64,000 nucleotides of DNA, from positions 1,426,001 through 1,490,000 of the forward strand of contig NZ_JAUQUB010000001.1 in NCBI RefSeq assembly GCF_030580675.1. The letters are read 5' to 3'. Position 1 is the first letter of the stretch, and each line of letters starts with the position of its first letter. This document shows, in pieces, positions 47,943 to 57,365 of the stretch. Origin of the DNA: Antiquaquibacter soli (GTDB taxonomy: Bacteria > Actinomycetota > Actinomycetes > Actinomycetales > Microbacteriaceae). Made by a program: the position numbers and the translations under genes. The notes under the pieces were generated by a model. That model saw nothing but the letters and a program-made list of their open reading frames with translations, was not told the origin of the DNA and searched no databases.

Positions 47943-48833
47943 CTAACCCCAGCGCTTGAGGAGGTACCTCTCGAGCAGTCCGATCAGGGCATCCGTCGTC
48001 TTGCCGAGGATGCCCAGCAGGATGATCACCAGGAACATCCGGTCGATGCGGCCGTTCTGCTGGGAATCGAGCAGTCGGAAGCCGAGGCCCATCGACGAAG
48101 CGATGAGCTCGGCGGCGACGAGGAAGAGCCACGACTGGGCGAGAGCCAGCCTCAGGCCCGATACGACGCTCGGCACGACCGCCGGCAGCTGCACCTGGCG
48201 CAGGAGCTGGAAGCGGCCCAGCCCGTACGCTCCGCCGAGTTCGACGAGGTGCGGGTCGACGTGGCGCAGCGCTCCCGCAACGGTCGTGTAGACCGGGAAC
48301 ATCGCGCCGATGGCGATGAGCGTGACCTTCGAGTCCTCGTTGATGCCGATGTAGAGGACGAGGAGGGGCACCCACGCGAGCGAGGGCACGGCCCGGAGTG
48401 CGCCGACCGTCGGGGCGAAGAACGCACTCGCGACGCGAGAGAGGCCGACGACCGAGCCGAGCACGAGACCGACGGCAGCGCCGACTCCGAATCCGATCAG
48501 AACCCGCTGCACCGAGATGCCGACATCGGTCCACAGGTACCCGCGCTCGGCGAGGTCGACGGCGGCGGACCACACGCTCGCCGGCGACGGGAGCAGGTAG
48601 GCCGGCACCCACTGCAGGCTCGCGGTCAGCTGCCAGAAGCCCAGGATGAGGAGCGGCAGTACCGCTCCGAGGGCAATGAGCCAGGGGCTGCGGCGACCGC
48701 TCCCGCCGCGTCGACGCTGCCCGGTCGCGGTCCCCGCGGCCGAGTAGCCGAACTGCGAGGAGTACTGGACGAGGGTCGCAGCCGGCTCCGTGGTGGAGTC
48801 GGCTGCGACCGTTCTCGACGTGCTTCTAGCCAA
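47943..48833 (-). CDS. ABC transporter permease, NitT/TauT (sulfonate/nitrate/taurine) type
   Basis: About 296 residues with six membrane helices and the permease EAA-like loop ELGGAYGLGRFQLLRQVQLPAVVPSVVSGLRLALAQSW. After a soluble N-terminus (QRRRGGSGRR) the first helix is LIALGAVLPLLILGFWQL. The start is uncertain: no ATG or GTG lies near the border, so I used TTG 48833, which overlaps the binding-protein gene by 8 bases but has no clear ribosome-binding site. Third gene of the importer. The family takes up sulfonates, taurine, nitrate, or thiamine precursors. Confidence 0.9.
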   Translation of the reverse strand: MARSTSRTVAADSTTEPAATLVQYSSQFGYSAAGTATGQRRRGGSGRRSPWLIALGAVLPLLILGFWQLTASLQWVPAYLLPSPASVWSAAVDLAERGYLWTDVGISVQRVLIGFGVGAAVGLVLGSVVGLSRVASAFFAPTVGALRAVPSLAWVPLLVLYIGINEDSKVTLIAIGAMFPVYTTVAGALRHVDPHLVELGGAYGLGRFQLLRQVQLPAVVPSVVSGLRLALAQSWLFLVAAELIASSMGLGFRLLDSQQNGRIDRMFLVIILLGILGKTTDALIGLLERYLLKRWG

Positions 48834-49863
48834 TGACCGACGGGTCCGCGTTATCGATGAACGTCGTGTTGAAGAGCGACTCGAGGGCGGCGTCGATGAG
48901 GTCCTGGCTCGCGACATCCCCCGACTCGACGAAGATCGGGCCGATGAAGGCGAGCACGTCGTGCTGCTTTGTGCCCGGAACCGGGTCGACCTCGAGGTTG
49001 GTGCGGTCCTGAATCACGGAGCTCGCGATCTCCGGGTCGATGCCCGCGACCTCGGCGAGGATGGCGGCGGTCTCTTCCGGGTTGGCCACGGCGTACTCGC
49101 GCGCCTTCTCGTAAGCGTCGACGACGAGCTGGGCGAGGTCCGGCGACTTCTCGATGAACGACTCCGTCGCGTTCAGGAAGCCGTAGCTGTTGAAGTCGAT
49201 GTTGTCGTAGATGATCTGGGAGCCGGCGGTCGCGACGCTCGTCGAGAGCAGCGGGTCGAGGCCCGCCCAGGCATCCACCGCGCCGGACTCGAGCGCCGCC
49301 TTGCCGTCAGCGTGCTGGAGGTTCTGCAGCGTGATGTCGTCGATCGAGAGACCGGCCTCGCCGAGCGCCTGGAGCAGGAAGAAGTACGGGTCCGTCCCCT
49401 TCGTCGCGGCGACGGACTTGCCCGCGAGCTCCTCGACGCTCGTGATCGTCGAGCCGGCGGGGACGAGGATCGCTGCCCAGTTGGGCTGCGAGTAGATGTC
49501 GATGGTCTGGATCGGCGAGCCGTTCGATCGCGCGAGGAGGGCGGCCGAACCCGCGGTCGAGCCCACGTCGATGGCGCCGGCGCGCAGAGCCTCATTGGCC
49601 TTGTTCGAGCCGGCGGACTGGATCCAGTTGACCTGGACCTTGCCGTCGGTGGCCTCCTCTAGCCAGCCCTGGTCCTTGATGATGAGGCTGAGCGGGTTGT
49701 ACGTCGCGAAGTCGATGTTCAGCACGTCGGCGCTCCACTCGCCCGGAAGGGTCGACTCCGGCTCGGGCGCAACACCCGATCCCTCGCCCGCGCAGGCGGA
49801 GAGCGCGAGGGCTGCGGCCGCGGCAAGGGCGGTGATCGGAAGGAGCTTCGTGGTCAGTCTCAT
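48826..49863 (-). CDS. ABC transporter solute-binding lipoprotein, NitT/TauT type
   Basis: 345 residues. A lipoprotein signal peptide with lipobox LSAC (Cys about residue 24) anchors it to the outer face of the membrane. The mature part is an SsuA/TauA-like periplasmic-binding fold: DFATYNPLSLIIKDQGWLEEA, WIQSAGSNKANEALRAGAIDVGSTAGSAALLARSNG and TKGTDPYFFLLQALGEAGLSIDDI. It would deliver an organosulfonate or similar small anion to the permease. No ssuD or tauD oxygenase is adjacent, so the ligand is not fixed. Confidence 0.93.
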   Translation of the reverse strand: MRLTTKLLPITALAAAAALALSACAGEGSGVAPEPESTLPGEWSADVLNIDFATYNPLSLIIKDQGWLEEATDGKVQVNWIQSAGSNKANEALRAGAIDVGSTAGSAALLARSNGSPIQTIDIYSQPNWAAILVPAGSTITSVEELAGKSVAATKGTDPYFFLLQALGEAGLSIDDITLQNLQHADGKAALESGAVDAWAGLDPLLSTSVATAGSQIIYDNIDFNSYGFLNATESFIEKSPDLAQLVVDAYEKAREYAVANPEETAAILAEVAGIDPEIASSVIQDRTNLEVDPVPGTKQHDVLAFIGPIFVESGDVASQDLIDAALESLFNTTFIDNADPSVIG

Positions 49864-49875
49864 GATGCTGTGTCC

Positions 49876-50706
49876 TCAGAATGTGTGGGCAGGATGGTGG
49901 ATCGAGACGCCGAGGCCCTGGAGGAGCTCGGCACGCAAGTGAGCGAGAGTGCTGTCGCCGCGGTCGCGGGGGCGTGACCCCGGCACGGTGATGATCGAGC
50001 GGATGACCGCCCCCGATCCCGCGCGCTCCCCCGGCTCTGTGCCGAGCAGGACCACGCGGTCGGAGAGGTAGAGCGCCTCGTCGACGTCGTGCGTGACGAG
50101 GAGGATCGTCGCGGGCTCCGCGGCGTGGATCTCCAGCAGGAGATCCTGCATAGTGAGCCGCGTAAGGGCGTCGAGAGCTCCGAACGGCTCGTCGAGGACG
50201 AGCACTCCGGGGCCGCGCGACAGGGCGCGGGCCAGGGACGCGCGCTGGGCCATCCCCCCGGACACCTGCCGCGGACGGAGGTGCTTGGCGTCGCCGAGCT
50301 GCACGAGGTCGAGCAGCTGTGACACGCGCTCGCGGCCCGCCGACCGGGGTGTGCCGTGCGGCAGGCCGAGGGCGACGTTCTGCTCGAGCGTGCGCCAGGG
50401 CAGCAGTCGCGGCTCCTGGAAGCCGATTGCACAGCGCTGGTCGATGCCGACGAGCGGCGAGCCGTCGATGGTCACGACCCCCTCGTCGGGGCGGTCGAGC
50501 CCGCTCACCTGGCGAAGAAGCGTCGACTTGCCGCACCCGGAGGGACCGAGGAGCGAGATGATCTCGCCCGGTGCGATCTCGAGGGAGATGTCGCGCAGGA
50601 CGCGGCGATCGGGCTCCCCCGCCGTCGAGGCCGGGAAGGATCGGCCGACCCCGTCGAGGGACACCGAGAGCGCGGGCGCCGTGGGGCTCGCGTCGGTGGA
50701 GGGCAT
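49876..50706 (-). CDS. ABC transporter ATP-binding protein, SsuB/TauB type
   Basis: 276 residues from ATG 50706. Walker A is LLGPSGCGKST, the Q-loop is GFQEPRLLPWRTLEQNVALGL, the signature VSGGMAQRASLARAL, Walker B VLVLDEPFGALD and the switch His in LLVTHDVDEAL. LLPWRTLEQNV is typical of SsuB/TauB/NrtD. First gene of the importer; the binding protein starts 12 bases after its stop. It is divergent from the GH16-like gene across 91 bases that must hold both promoters. Confidence 0.94.
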   Translation of the reverse strand: MPSTDASPTAPALSVSLDGVGRSFPASTAGEPDRRVLRDISLEIAPGEIISLLGPSGCGKSTLLRQVSGLDRPDEGVVTIDGSPLVGIDQRCAIGFQEPRLLPWRTLEQNVALGLPHGTPRSAGRERVSQLLDLVQLGDAKHLRPRQVSGGMAQRASLARALSRGPGVLVLDEPFGALDALTRLTMQDLLLEIHAAEPATILLVTHDVDEALYLSDRVVLLGTEPGERAGSGAVIRSIITVPGSRPRDRGDSTLAHLRAELLQGLGVSIHHPAHTF

Positions 50707-50797
50707 ACCTCGACGGTAGGGAAGCACGCGGCGTATGGCCCAATCGCGACGTAACGCGGCGAAATGTTTCGTCGGAGGCTGGGGGCAGAGTGGCGGC

Positions 50798-51562
50798 ATG
50801 GCGACCCTCGACAGATCAGGGCTGGTGCTGGAGTTCTCCGACGACTTCAGCACCGCCGAGCTCGACACCGCGCACTGGTTCCCGTACTACCTCCCGCACT
50901 GGTCGAGTCGCGCGGCGACGGCGGCGCGCTTCGAGGTCGGCTCGGGGCTACGGCTTCGCATCGACGAGGATCAGGCGCCGTGGGCCGAGGAGTGGGACGG
51001 CCCCCTTCGCGCCACGGCGCTCCAGACCGGCTCGCGCTCCGGCCGGGTGGGCTCCCCGGACGGCCAGCTGCGCTTTCGGGACGACCTCGTCGTGCGCGAG
51101 GAGCAGGCCGAGGAGTGGCTCTACACGCCCACCGGTGGCGTCGTCGAGCTCCGGGCGCGCGCGACGCGGGATGCTGCGGCGATGGTCGCCCTGTACCTCA
51201 TCGGCGACGAGAAGTCCCCCGAGCGGTCGGGCGAGCTGTGCGTCATGGAGGTCTTCGGGCGCGAGGTCGCCGACGACCACGCGCTCGTCGGGCTGGGCAT
51301 CCATCCCTGGGGCGATCCCGCTCTCCGCGACGACTTCGTCAAGGTCCGATTGGACGGCGACGGGACGGACTGGCACGACTATGCGGTCGAATGGATGCCC
51401 GGCCGCAGTCGCTTCTACATCGACGACGAACTCGTCCACGAGAGCCCCCAGGCACCCGGGTACCCCATGCAGCTCATGCTCACCGTGTACGAGTTCGAGC
51501 ACGTCGCGCCCCACCCGAAGGTCTTCGACGTCGCGCTCGTGCGCGGGTGGCGGCGGCTCTAG
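50798..51562 (+). CDS. GH16-fold (concanavalin A-like) protein with altered catalytic motif
   Basis: 254 residues from ATG 50798. The N-terminus LVLEFSDDFSTAELDTAHWFPYYLPHWSS and the C-terminus DWHDYAVEWMPGRSRFYIDDELVHES are characteristic of glycoside hydrolase family 16 beta-glucanases. At the catalytic position the usual ExDxxE reads ELCVME (Glu146, Cys148, Glu151): both acidic catalytic residues remain, but the Asp between them is Cys. No signal peptide, so it may be cytoplasmic, unusual for a polysaccharide hydrolase. It could be a changed hydrolase or a carbohydrate-binding protein. It is alone on the plus strand, convergent with nusB. Confidence 0.8.
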   Translation: MATLDRSGLVLEFSDDFSTAELDTAHWFPYYLPHWSSRAATAARFEVGSGLRLRIDEDQAPWAEEWDGPLRATALQTGSRSGRVGSPDGQLRFRDDLVVREEQAEEWLYTPTGGVVELRARATRDAAAMVALYLIGDEKSPERSGELCVMEVFGREVADDHALVGLGIHPWGDPALRDDFVKVRLDGDGTDWHDYAVEWMPGRSRFYIDDELVHESPQAPGYPMQLMLTVYEFEHVAPHPKVFDVALVRGWRRL

Positions 51563-51571
51563 GCCGGTGGT

Positions 51572-51985
51572 TCAGGCGCGGGTGGCGGCGATGCGGCCGA
51601 GCAGTCCGTTCACGAAACCGGCCGAGTCATCCGTGCTGTGCGCGCCGGCGGACTCGACCGCCTCGGCGATCGCGACGCTGTCGGGGACCTCGTCGTTGAA
51701 GAGGATCTCCCACACGCCGATGCGCAGGAGAGCGCGGTCCACCGCGGGCATGCGCGGGATGCTCCAGCCCTGGGCGTACGTCTCGATGAGCTCGTCGATC
51801 TCATCGCCGTGCTCCGCGACGCCGGCCACGATCGTGCGGGCGTAGTCCCAGGAGGAGGCGCGCTTCGGGTCGGCGGCGGCCCGGAGCGCTTCCGCCGCCA
51901 GAGCCTCGTTGATCGACTCGCCGCGGACGTCGGCTCCGTAGAGGACGTCGAGGGCCCGCTTGCGCGCCTTGGACCGGGCACCCAT
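51572..51985 (-). CDS. nusB: Transcription antitermination factor NusB
   Basis: 137 residues, all-helical. With NusE/S10 it binds boxA RNA to prevent premature termination in rRNA operons. Conserved segments: GARSKARKRALDVLYGADVRG, PAVDRALLRIGVWEILF and VPDSVAIAEAVESAGAHSTDDSAGFVNGLLGRI. It follows efp by 28 bases and closes the alaS-aro-efp block; efp-nusB pairing is common. Confidence 0.96.
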   Translation of the reverse strand: MGARSKARKRALDVLYGADVRGESINEALAAEALRAAADPKRASSWDYARTIVAGVAEHGDEIDELIETYAQGWSIPRMPAVDRALLRIGVWEILFNDEVPDSVAIAEAVESAGAHSTDDSAGFVNGLLGRIAATRA

Positions 51986-52013
51986 CAGTTGCTCCTCGAG
52001 ATAGTCAACGACA

Positions 52014-52577
52014 TCAGTCGTTGACGCGACCGAGGTAGCTGCCGTCGCGGGTGTCGACCTTGACCTTGGTGCCGGTCTCGAGGAAGAGCGGGACCTGGAT
52101 CTCGTAGCCCGTCTGGACCGTCGCGGGCTTCGTGCCGCCGGTGGAGCGGTCTCCCTGAAGGCCGGGCTCCGTGTACGTGATCTCCATGACCACGGAGGCC
52201 GGGAGCTCGACGTAGAGCGGGCTGCCGTTGTTCTGCGCGATCGTCACGGTCTGGTTCTCGAGCATGAAGTTGGCGGCGTCGCCGACCTGCGCCGGCGACA
52301 GGGTGATCTGGTCGTACGTGCCCAGATCCATGAAGACGAAGTTGTCGCCGTCGTTGTACAGGTACTGGAAGTCGGAACGGTCGACGGTCTCGATCTCGAT
52401 CTTCGCTCCCGCGTTGAACGTGCGGTCGACGACCTTGCCGGTGAGCACGTTCTTCACCTTGGTACGCACGAACGCCCCGCCCTTGCCGGGCTTGACGTGC
52501 TGGAACTCGATGACGCTCCAGAGTCCGCCGTCCATGTTGAGGACGACGCCGTTGCGAATGTCAGCGGTAGAGGCCAT
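52014..52577 (-). CDS. efp: Elongation factor P
   Basis: 187 residues, three beta-barrel domains. It relieves ribosomes stalled at polyproline. The N-terminal domain has [18 protein letters not shown], where the Lys between PG and GG is the tip residue. The C-terminal signature [30 protein letters not shown] is clear. It lies 43 bases after aroQ. Confidence 0.97.
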   Translation of the reverse strand: MASTADIRNGVVLNMDGGLWSVIEFQHVKPGKGGAFVRTKVKNVLTGKVVDRTFNAGAKIEIETVDRSDFQYLYNDGDNFVFMDLGTYDQITLSPAQVGDAANFMLENQTVTIAQNNGSPLYVELPASVVMEITYTEPGLQGDRSTGGTKPATVQTGYEIQVPLFLETGTKVKVDTRDGSYLGRVND

Positions 52578-52620
52578 GAGGGTGTTCTGTCCGTTCGTCA
52601 GGGGAAACCGGCGATCGAGT

Positions 52621-53061
52621 CTACCCGAGTCGCCGCTCGATGAGGTCCAGCGCCAGCCGGTAGCTGTCGAAGCCGAATCCGGCGATGACGCCCGTCGCCA
52701 CCGCCGAGATGACGCTCGTGTGCCGGAACTCCTCCCGTGCGTGCGGGTTCGAGAGGTGCACCTCGACCAGGAGCAGCCCGGCCTTGGTCACGAGCGCCGC
52801 GGCATCCCGCAGCGCGTAGGAGTAGTGCGTGAAGGCCGCCGGGTTCAGGATGACCGGCTGACCGGCGTCGACAGCCTCGTGGAGCCACCCGATGAGGGTT
52901 GCTTCGTCGTTGGTCTGCCGGAGGTCGATCGTCGTGCCCTCGGTCGCCGTAGACTCGAGCGACGCGCGCAGGTCCTCGAGCGTGCCGCTGCCATAGACAT
53001 CGGGCTCGCGGCTGCCGAGGCGGCCGAGATTGGGGCCGTTGAGGACGAGGACGGTGGTCAC
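52621..53061 (-). CDS. aroQ: 3-Dehydroquinate dehydratase, type II
   Basis: 146 residues, third step of the shikimate pathway. Type II landmarks: [37 protein letters not shown] and [18 protein letters not shown]. The GTG at 53061 is preceded by TACACT 8 bases upstream and no Shine-Dalgarno sequence, suggesting its own promoter and a leaderless mRNA. It follows the LysE-family gene by 25 bases. Confidence 0.96.
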   Translation of the reverse strand: MTTVLVLNGPNLGRLGSREPDVYGSGTLEDLRASLESTATEGTTIDLRQTNDEATLIGWLHEAVDAGQPVILNPAAFTHYSYALRDAAALVTKAGLLLVEVHLSNPHAREEFRHTSVISAVATGVIAGFGFDSYRLALDLIERRLG

Positions 53062-53069
53062 GAGAACCG

Positions 53070-53075
53070 AGTGTA
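53070..53075 (-). promoter_or_regulatory. Candidate -10 box of aroQ (leaderless arrangement)
   Basis: TACACT on the minus strand (TANNNT) ends 8 bases before the aroQ GTG. No ribosome-binding site or clear -35 is seen. It would give aroQ-efp-nusB an internal promoter. Confidence 0.4.
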
Positions 53076-53086
53076 TCGGGGGCCGC

Positions 53087-53731
53087 TCACACGGCGGGCC
53101 GCGACTCGAGCGCGAGCAGCGCGGCGAATCCGATCAGGATGCCTCCCGTGACGCGGTCGATCCACCGCACGACCTTCGGGCTCGTGAGCCACTTCCGGGC
53201 GAACTGCGTCGCGAGGATGATGGCCGAGAACCAGACAAGGGACTCGAGAACGTGCACGAGCGCAAGCAGCAGCCCCATCCCGAGCGGGAAGACGCCCTCG
53301 GGGATGAACTGCGGGATGAGGGCGATGTAGAACACGCCCACCTTCGGGTTGAGGAGGTTCGTGAGCGCTCCCTTGCCGAAGGACGCGAGGTAGGAGCGCG
53401 CCGGCTTCACGACGGGCAGTGAGACCTCCTCGTCGCGGCGCCGGAAGCTCGCGACGAGCATCGTGACTCCGAGGTAGACCATGTACGCCGCGCCGGCGAG
53501 CTTGAGAATCGTGAACGCGAGCTCCGAGGCCGCAAGCAGGGCGGCGGCACCGACGGCTGCGGCCGCGCCCCACACGAACGACCCCGAGCAGATGCCGAAG
53601 GCCGTCGCGTAGGCGTGGCTGCGCGACTGGGTGAGGGACGAGCGCAGCACGAGCGCGGTGTCGAGCCCGGGGATGATGGTGAGCAGCCCCGCCAGGAGGG
53701 CAAACGACCACAGCGCCGAGGCGACGGTCAC
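53087..53731 (-). CDS. LysE/RhtB-family exporter
   Basis: 214 residues with about six membrane helices. [35 protein letters not shown] at the N-terminus and [26 protein letters not shown] in the middle are LysE/RhtB landmarks. These proteins export amino acids. The GTG start overlaps the aroB stop by 4 bases (GTGA), so it is translated with shikimate enzymes; an aromatic amino acid or related metabolite is an attractive but unproven substrate. Confidence 0.9.
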   Translation of the reverse strand: MTVASALWSFALLAGLLTIIPGLDTALVLRSSLTQSRSHAYATAFGICSGSFVWGAAAAVGAAALLAASELAFTILKLAGAAYMVYLGVTMLVASFRRRDEEVSLPVVKPARSYLASFGKGALTNLLNPKVGVFYIALIPQFIPEGVFPLGMGLLLALVHVLESLVWFSAIILATQFARKWLTSPKVVRWIDRVTGGILIGFAALLALESRPAV

Positions 53732-54804
53732 GAGCCGACCTCCTGGTAGGCAGCGAAGAGCAGGGCCTCCTCGGGCCCGGCGAGCACGGTCGGCTTGCCC
53801 ACGTCATCCAGGACGATGAAGCGCATCATCCCGGCCCTGGCCTTCTTGTCGCGCTGCATGGTAGCCAGCAGCGTCTGCCAGCGCCCGACCGGATACTCGG
53901 TCGGCAGGGTGAGGGAGCTCAGGATGCTGCGGTGGCGGTCGACCACCTCGTCGCTGAGCGATCCCGCGATGCGGCCGAGCTCGGCGGCGAACACCATGCC
54001 CACGGAGATCGCGGCGCCGTGGCGCCAGCGGTAGCGCTCCGCGTGCTCGATGGCGTGACCGAGGGTGTGCCCGTAGTTCAGGATCTCGCGCAGTCCCGAC
54101 TCGGTGAAGTCCTCGCTCACCACGCGCGCCTTGAGCGCGACGGAGAGCTCGACGACGCGCCGGAACTCGTCGCTGTGCGGGTCTGTCGCGACATCCGGGT
54201 CCCGCTCGATGATGTCGAGGATCTCGGGTTCCCCGATGAAGCCGCACTTCACGATCTCCGCAAAGCCGGCGAGAATCTCGTTCCGCGGCAGGGTGTCGAG
54301 GAGATCGAGGTCGGCGACGACGGCGGCCGGCGCGTAGAACGAGCCGACGAGATTCTTGCCCTCCGCGGTATTGATGCCCGTCTTGCCTCCGACCGCGGCA
54401 TCCACCATGCCGGCCACGCTCGTCGGGCACTGGATGAGCCGCACGCCCCGCAACCACGTCGCGGCGACGAAACCCGCGAGATCGGTCGTCGCTCCCCCGC
54501 CGAGCCCGATCACTGCGTCGGTGCGGGTGAAGTCGGTCTGGCCCATGATCTGCCAGCAGAACGCGGCGACTTCGACGCGCTTGGCGTCTTCGGCATCCGG
54601 GACCTCGGCCAGGTAGACCTCGAACCTGTCGAGCAGGCTCTCGCGGAGCTCCGCCGCCTTCGCCCCCAGAGTGGGCGGGTGCACGATGAGCACCTTGGCG
54701 ACGCGCGGGCCCAATTGGTCGGCGATCGAGCCGAGGAGGCCCCGGCCGATGAGCACGTCGTACGGGTTCGTACCGGTCACGGGGATGACGGTGGTCTCAG
54801 TCAT
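53728..54804 (-). CDS. aroB: 3-Dehydroquinate synthase
   Basis: 358 residues, NAD-dependent, converts DAHP to 3-dehydroquinate. Landmarks: VIGLGGGATTDLAGFVAATWLRG, QCPTSVAGMVDAAVGGKTGIN and LNYGHTLGHAIEHAERYRW with the zinc His residues. The ATG overlaps aroK by 8 bases. Confidence 0.97.
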   Translation of the reverse strand: MTETTVIPVTGTNPYDVLIGRGLLGSIADQLGPRVAKVLIVHPPTLGAKAAELRESLLDRFEVYLAEVPDAEDAKRVEVAAFCWQIMGQTDFTRTDAVIGLGGGATTDLAGFVAATWLRGVRLIQCPTSVAGMVDAAVGGKTGINTAEGKNLVGSFYAPAAVVADLDLLDTLPRNEILAGFAEIVKCGFIGEPEILDIIERDPDVATDPHSDEFRRVVELSVALKARVVSEDFTESGLREILNYGHTLGHAIEHAERYRWRHGAAISVGMVFAAELGRIAGSLSDEVVDRHRSILSSLTLPTEYPVGRWQTLLATMQRDKKARAGMMRFIVLDDVGKPTVLAGPEEALLFAAYQEVGS

Positions 54805-55306
54805 GGCGTCGGGTCTCCAGCCAGTCGGCGATGCGCACGGCGACGGAGTCGAGGGGCACGTCGGAGGTATCGATGGTCAGCTGCGACAGGCGGTCGTAGA
54901 TCGGCTGTCGGGAGGCGACGAGCGCCGCCCACGCGTCGATCCCGGATGACACGAGCGGCCGCTTCCCGTTCGCGATGCGCTTCTCGACCGCGTCGGGTCG
55001 CACAGTGAGCTGCACGACCGGCAGTCCCTCAAGGTCGGCCTGCGTCTCGGCGTCGAGCACCGCTCCCCCGCCGAGCGTGACGATCGCAGGCTCGCGCAGG
55101 GCCGCAGCCACCGCGGCACGCTCAAGAGCGCGGAAGTGCGGCTCGCCGTGCTCCTCGAAGATCTTCGCGATGGGACCGTGCCCGGAGACGACCGTGCTGT
55201 CCGTATCGATGAGAGGGGCACCCAGGAGTTTCGACAGTCGCTTGCCGGTACGGGTCTTGCCCGCCCCGGGCGCGCCGATGAGCACGAGGAGGGCGCGGTC
55301 ACTCAC
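54797..55306 (-). CDS. aroK: Shikimate kinase
   Basis: 169 residues, a P-loop kinase that makes shikimate 3-phosphate. Walker A is [17 protein letters not shown]; shikimate ligands lie in [13 protein letters not shown] and [13 protein letters not shown]; the lid is [12 protein letters not shown] start at 55306 overlaps the aroC stop by 8 bases. Confidence 0.97.
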   Translation of the reverse strand: MSDRALLVLIGAPGAGKTRTGKRLSKLLGAPLIDTDSTVVSGHGPIAKIFEEHGEPHFRALERAAVAAALREPAIVTLGGGAVLDAETQADLEGLPVVQLTVRPDAVEKRIANGKRPLVSSGIDAWAALVASRQPIYDRLSQLTIDTSDVPLDSVAVRIADWLETRRHD

Positions 55307-56504
55307 CCTGCGACGACCTCGCCGTCACGAGCGCGTCGGGAATTGCCGCGAGGTAGGCGTCGAGGTTGCGCTTCGTCTCCGCGAGCGAGTCTCCCCCGAA
55401 CTTCTCGAGGACGGAGTTCGCAAGGACAAGGGCGACCATCGCCTCCGCGACGACACCGGCTGCGGGCACCGCGCACACGTCGGAGCGCTGGTGGTGGGCT
55501 TCAGCAGCGGCGCCCGTGGCAACGTCCACGGTTCGCAGGGCGTGAGGCACCGTCGAGATTGGCTTCATGGCGGCGCGAACCCTCAGGAGAGTTCCCGTGC
55601 TCATGCCCCCCTCCGTGCCGCCGGCCCGGTCGGTCAGCCTGGTGATGCCGTCGGGGCCGATGACGAGCTCGTCGTGGGCCTGCGATCCCCGGCGCCGCGC
55701 CGTCTCGAAGCCGTCGCCGACTTCGACGCCCTTGATGGCCTGGATGCCCATGAGCGCGGCCGCGAGCTGCGAGTCGAGGCGGCGATCCCAGTGCACGTAC
55801 GAGCCGAGGCCCGGGGGGACACCGTACGCGAGAACCTCGACGACCCCGCCGAGCGTATCGCCGTCATCGTGGGCGCGGTCGACCTCGGCCACCATCGCCT
55901 CCGATGTTGCGGAATCGAAGCAGCGCAGCGGGTCGGCGTCGAGACCGGGCACGTCGAGCGGGCCGGGGAGAGGCGAACCGTCGGGCACGCGCACCGTGCC
56001 GATCGACAGCGTGTGGCTCACGATCTCGATGCCGAGCGCACGGAGGAAGGCGCGAGCGACTGCTCCGAGCGCGACGCGCGCCGCGGTCTCCCGCGCGCTC
56101 GCGCGCTCCAGGACGTTCCGCGCTTCGGGGAAGTCGTACTTCTGCATGCCGGTGAGGTCGGCGTGGCCCGGTCGCGGCCGGGTGAGCCAGGCCCCGCGCC
56201 CCTTGGGCAGGGTCTCGGGATCGACGGGCACGGCACTCATCACGTCGACCCAGCGCGGCCACTCGGTGTTGCCGATCCGCAGGGCGACGGGGCTGCCCAT
56301 GGTCGCGCCGAACCGGATGCCGCCCGAGATGGTCAGCTCGTCCTGCTCGAACTTCATCCGAGCCCCGCGGCCATAGCCGAGGGACCGCCGGTGCATGTCC
56401 TCCTGGATCGCCTCCGGCGAGATGGGAACGCCCGCGGGGAGCCCCTCGAGGATGGCGATCAGTTCAGGACCGTGCGACTCTCCGGCCGTCAACCAACGAA
56501 GCAT
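55299..56504 (-). CDS. aroC: Chorismate synthase
   Basis: 401 residues, FMN-dependent, makes chorismate from EPSP. Signatures: [39 protein letters not shown] and [19 protein letters not shown]. aroA is not in the window. It follows aroE by 30 bases. Confidence 0.97.
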   Translation of the reverse strand: MLRWLTAGESHGPELIAILEGLPAGVPISPEAIQEDMHRRSLGYGRGARMKFEQDELTISGGIRFGATMGSPVALRIGNTEWPRWVDVMSAVPVDPETLPKGRGAWLTRPRPGHADLTGMQKYDFPEARNVLERASARETAARVALGAVARAFLRALGIEIVSHTLSIGTVRVPDGSPLPGPLDVPGLDADPLRCFDSATSEAMVAEVDRAHDDGDTLGGVVEVLAYGVPPGLGSYVHWDRRLDSQLAAALMGIQAIKGVEVGDGFETARRRGSQAHDELVIGPDGITRLTDRAGGTEGGMSTGTLLRVRAAMKPISTVPHALRTVDVATGAAAEAHHQRSDVCAVPAAGVVAEAMVALVLANSVLEKFGGDSLAETKRNLDAYLAAIPDALVTARSSQGE

Positions 56505-56534
56505 GCGCCAATCCTCCCACAGCGCGGCGACGGC

Positions 56535-57365
56535 TCAGGCGACGGCGGCGCGCATCGCCTCGAGCACTCGCGGCTCGTCGGGCAGCGGGGCATCCGGGTC
56601 GCCGCCGACGAAGATGCGCACCTGCCCGACGGCCTGCTGCAGCAGGAGCTCCAGGCCGGACACGACGGCACCGCCCGCCTCCTGCCACGCGAGCGCCAGC
56701 GCGCTCGGCCACGGGTCGTACGCCACGTCGAAGAGCACGCTCGAGGCGCGCACCGCTTCCGGGAACACCAGATCGTTCTGACCGCCCGGCACCGTACTGA
56801 TCACCGCGTCAGGGATGCCCGGACCCACGTCGGCCGACCACTCCCGCACGACGACCTCGATGCCCTCCTGCTCACCGAGCGCCACGAGGCCGAGCGCTTT
56901 AGCGGGTGTGCGAGCGCAGACCACCGCCCGTCGAGCACCGAGCTCGCCGACGGCGACGAGGACGGAGGCTGCGGTGGCCCCGGCACCGAGGAGCGTCACC
57001 GACTCGAGCGACTCCACGCCGACGGAGCGCAATGAGGCGACCGCGCCGAGCACGTCGGTGTTGAAGCCCTGCACCTCGTTGTCGGCGAAGAGCACCGTGT
57101 TCGCCCCGCCGACCCGCTCGACCATGGGGTGCGCGCGGTCGAGGAGCGGGAGGATGTCGCGCTTCAGCGGCATGGTGAGCGACAGTCCGCGCCACGACCC
57201 ATCCAGGGAGTCGACGAAGACCGGCAGCCGGTCGCCGGTCATCTCCACGGCCTCGTAGCTCCAGTCCAGGCCGAGTTCGCGATAGGCGGCGCGCTGGATC
57301 AGGGGCGACTTCGAGTGGGCGATGGGCGAGCCGAGCACCGCGAGCCGCGTGCGCGGATCACTCAC
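56535..57365 (-). CDS. aroE: Shikimate dehydrogenase
   Basis: 276 residues. It reduces 3-dehydroshikimate with NADPH. Substrate and catalytic residues lie in VLGSPIAHSKSPLIQRAAYR, LTMPLKRDI (Lys) and NTDVLGAV (Asp); the cofactor loop is LLGAGATAASVLVAVGEL, with Ala where a third Gly is usual. The GTG at 57365 overlaps the mltG stop by 8 bases. Confidence 0.95.
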   Translation of the reverse strand: MSDPRTRLAVLGSPIAHSKSPLIQRAAYRELGLDWSYEAVEMTGDRLPVFVDSLDGSWRGLSLTMPLKRDILPLLDRAHPMVERVGGANTVLFADNEVQGFNTDVLGAVASLRSVGVESLESVTLLGAGATAASVLVAVGELGARRAVVCARTPAKALGLVALGEQEGIEVVVREWSADVGPGIPDAVISTVPGGQNDLVFPEAVRASSVLFDVAYDPWPSALALAWQEAGGAVVSGLELLLQQAVGQVRIFVGGDPDAPLPDEPRVLEAMRAAVA

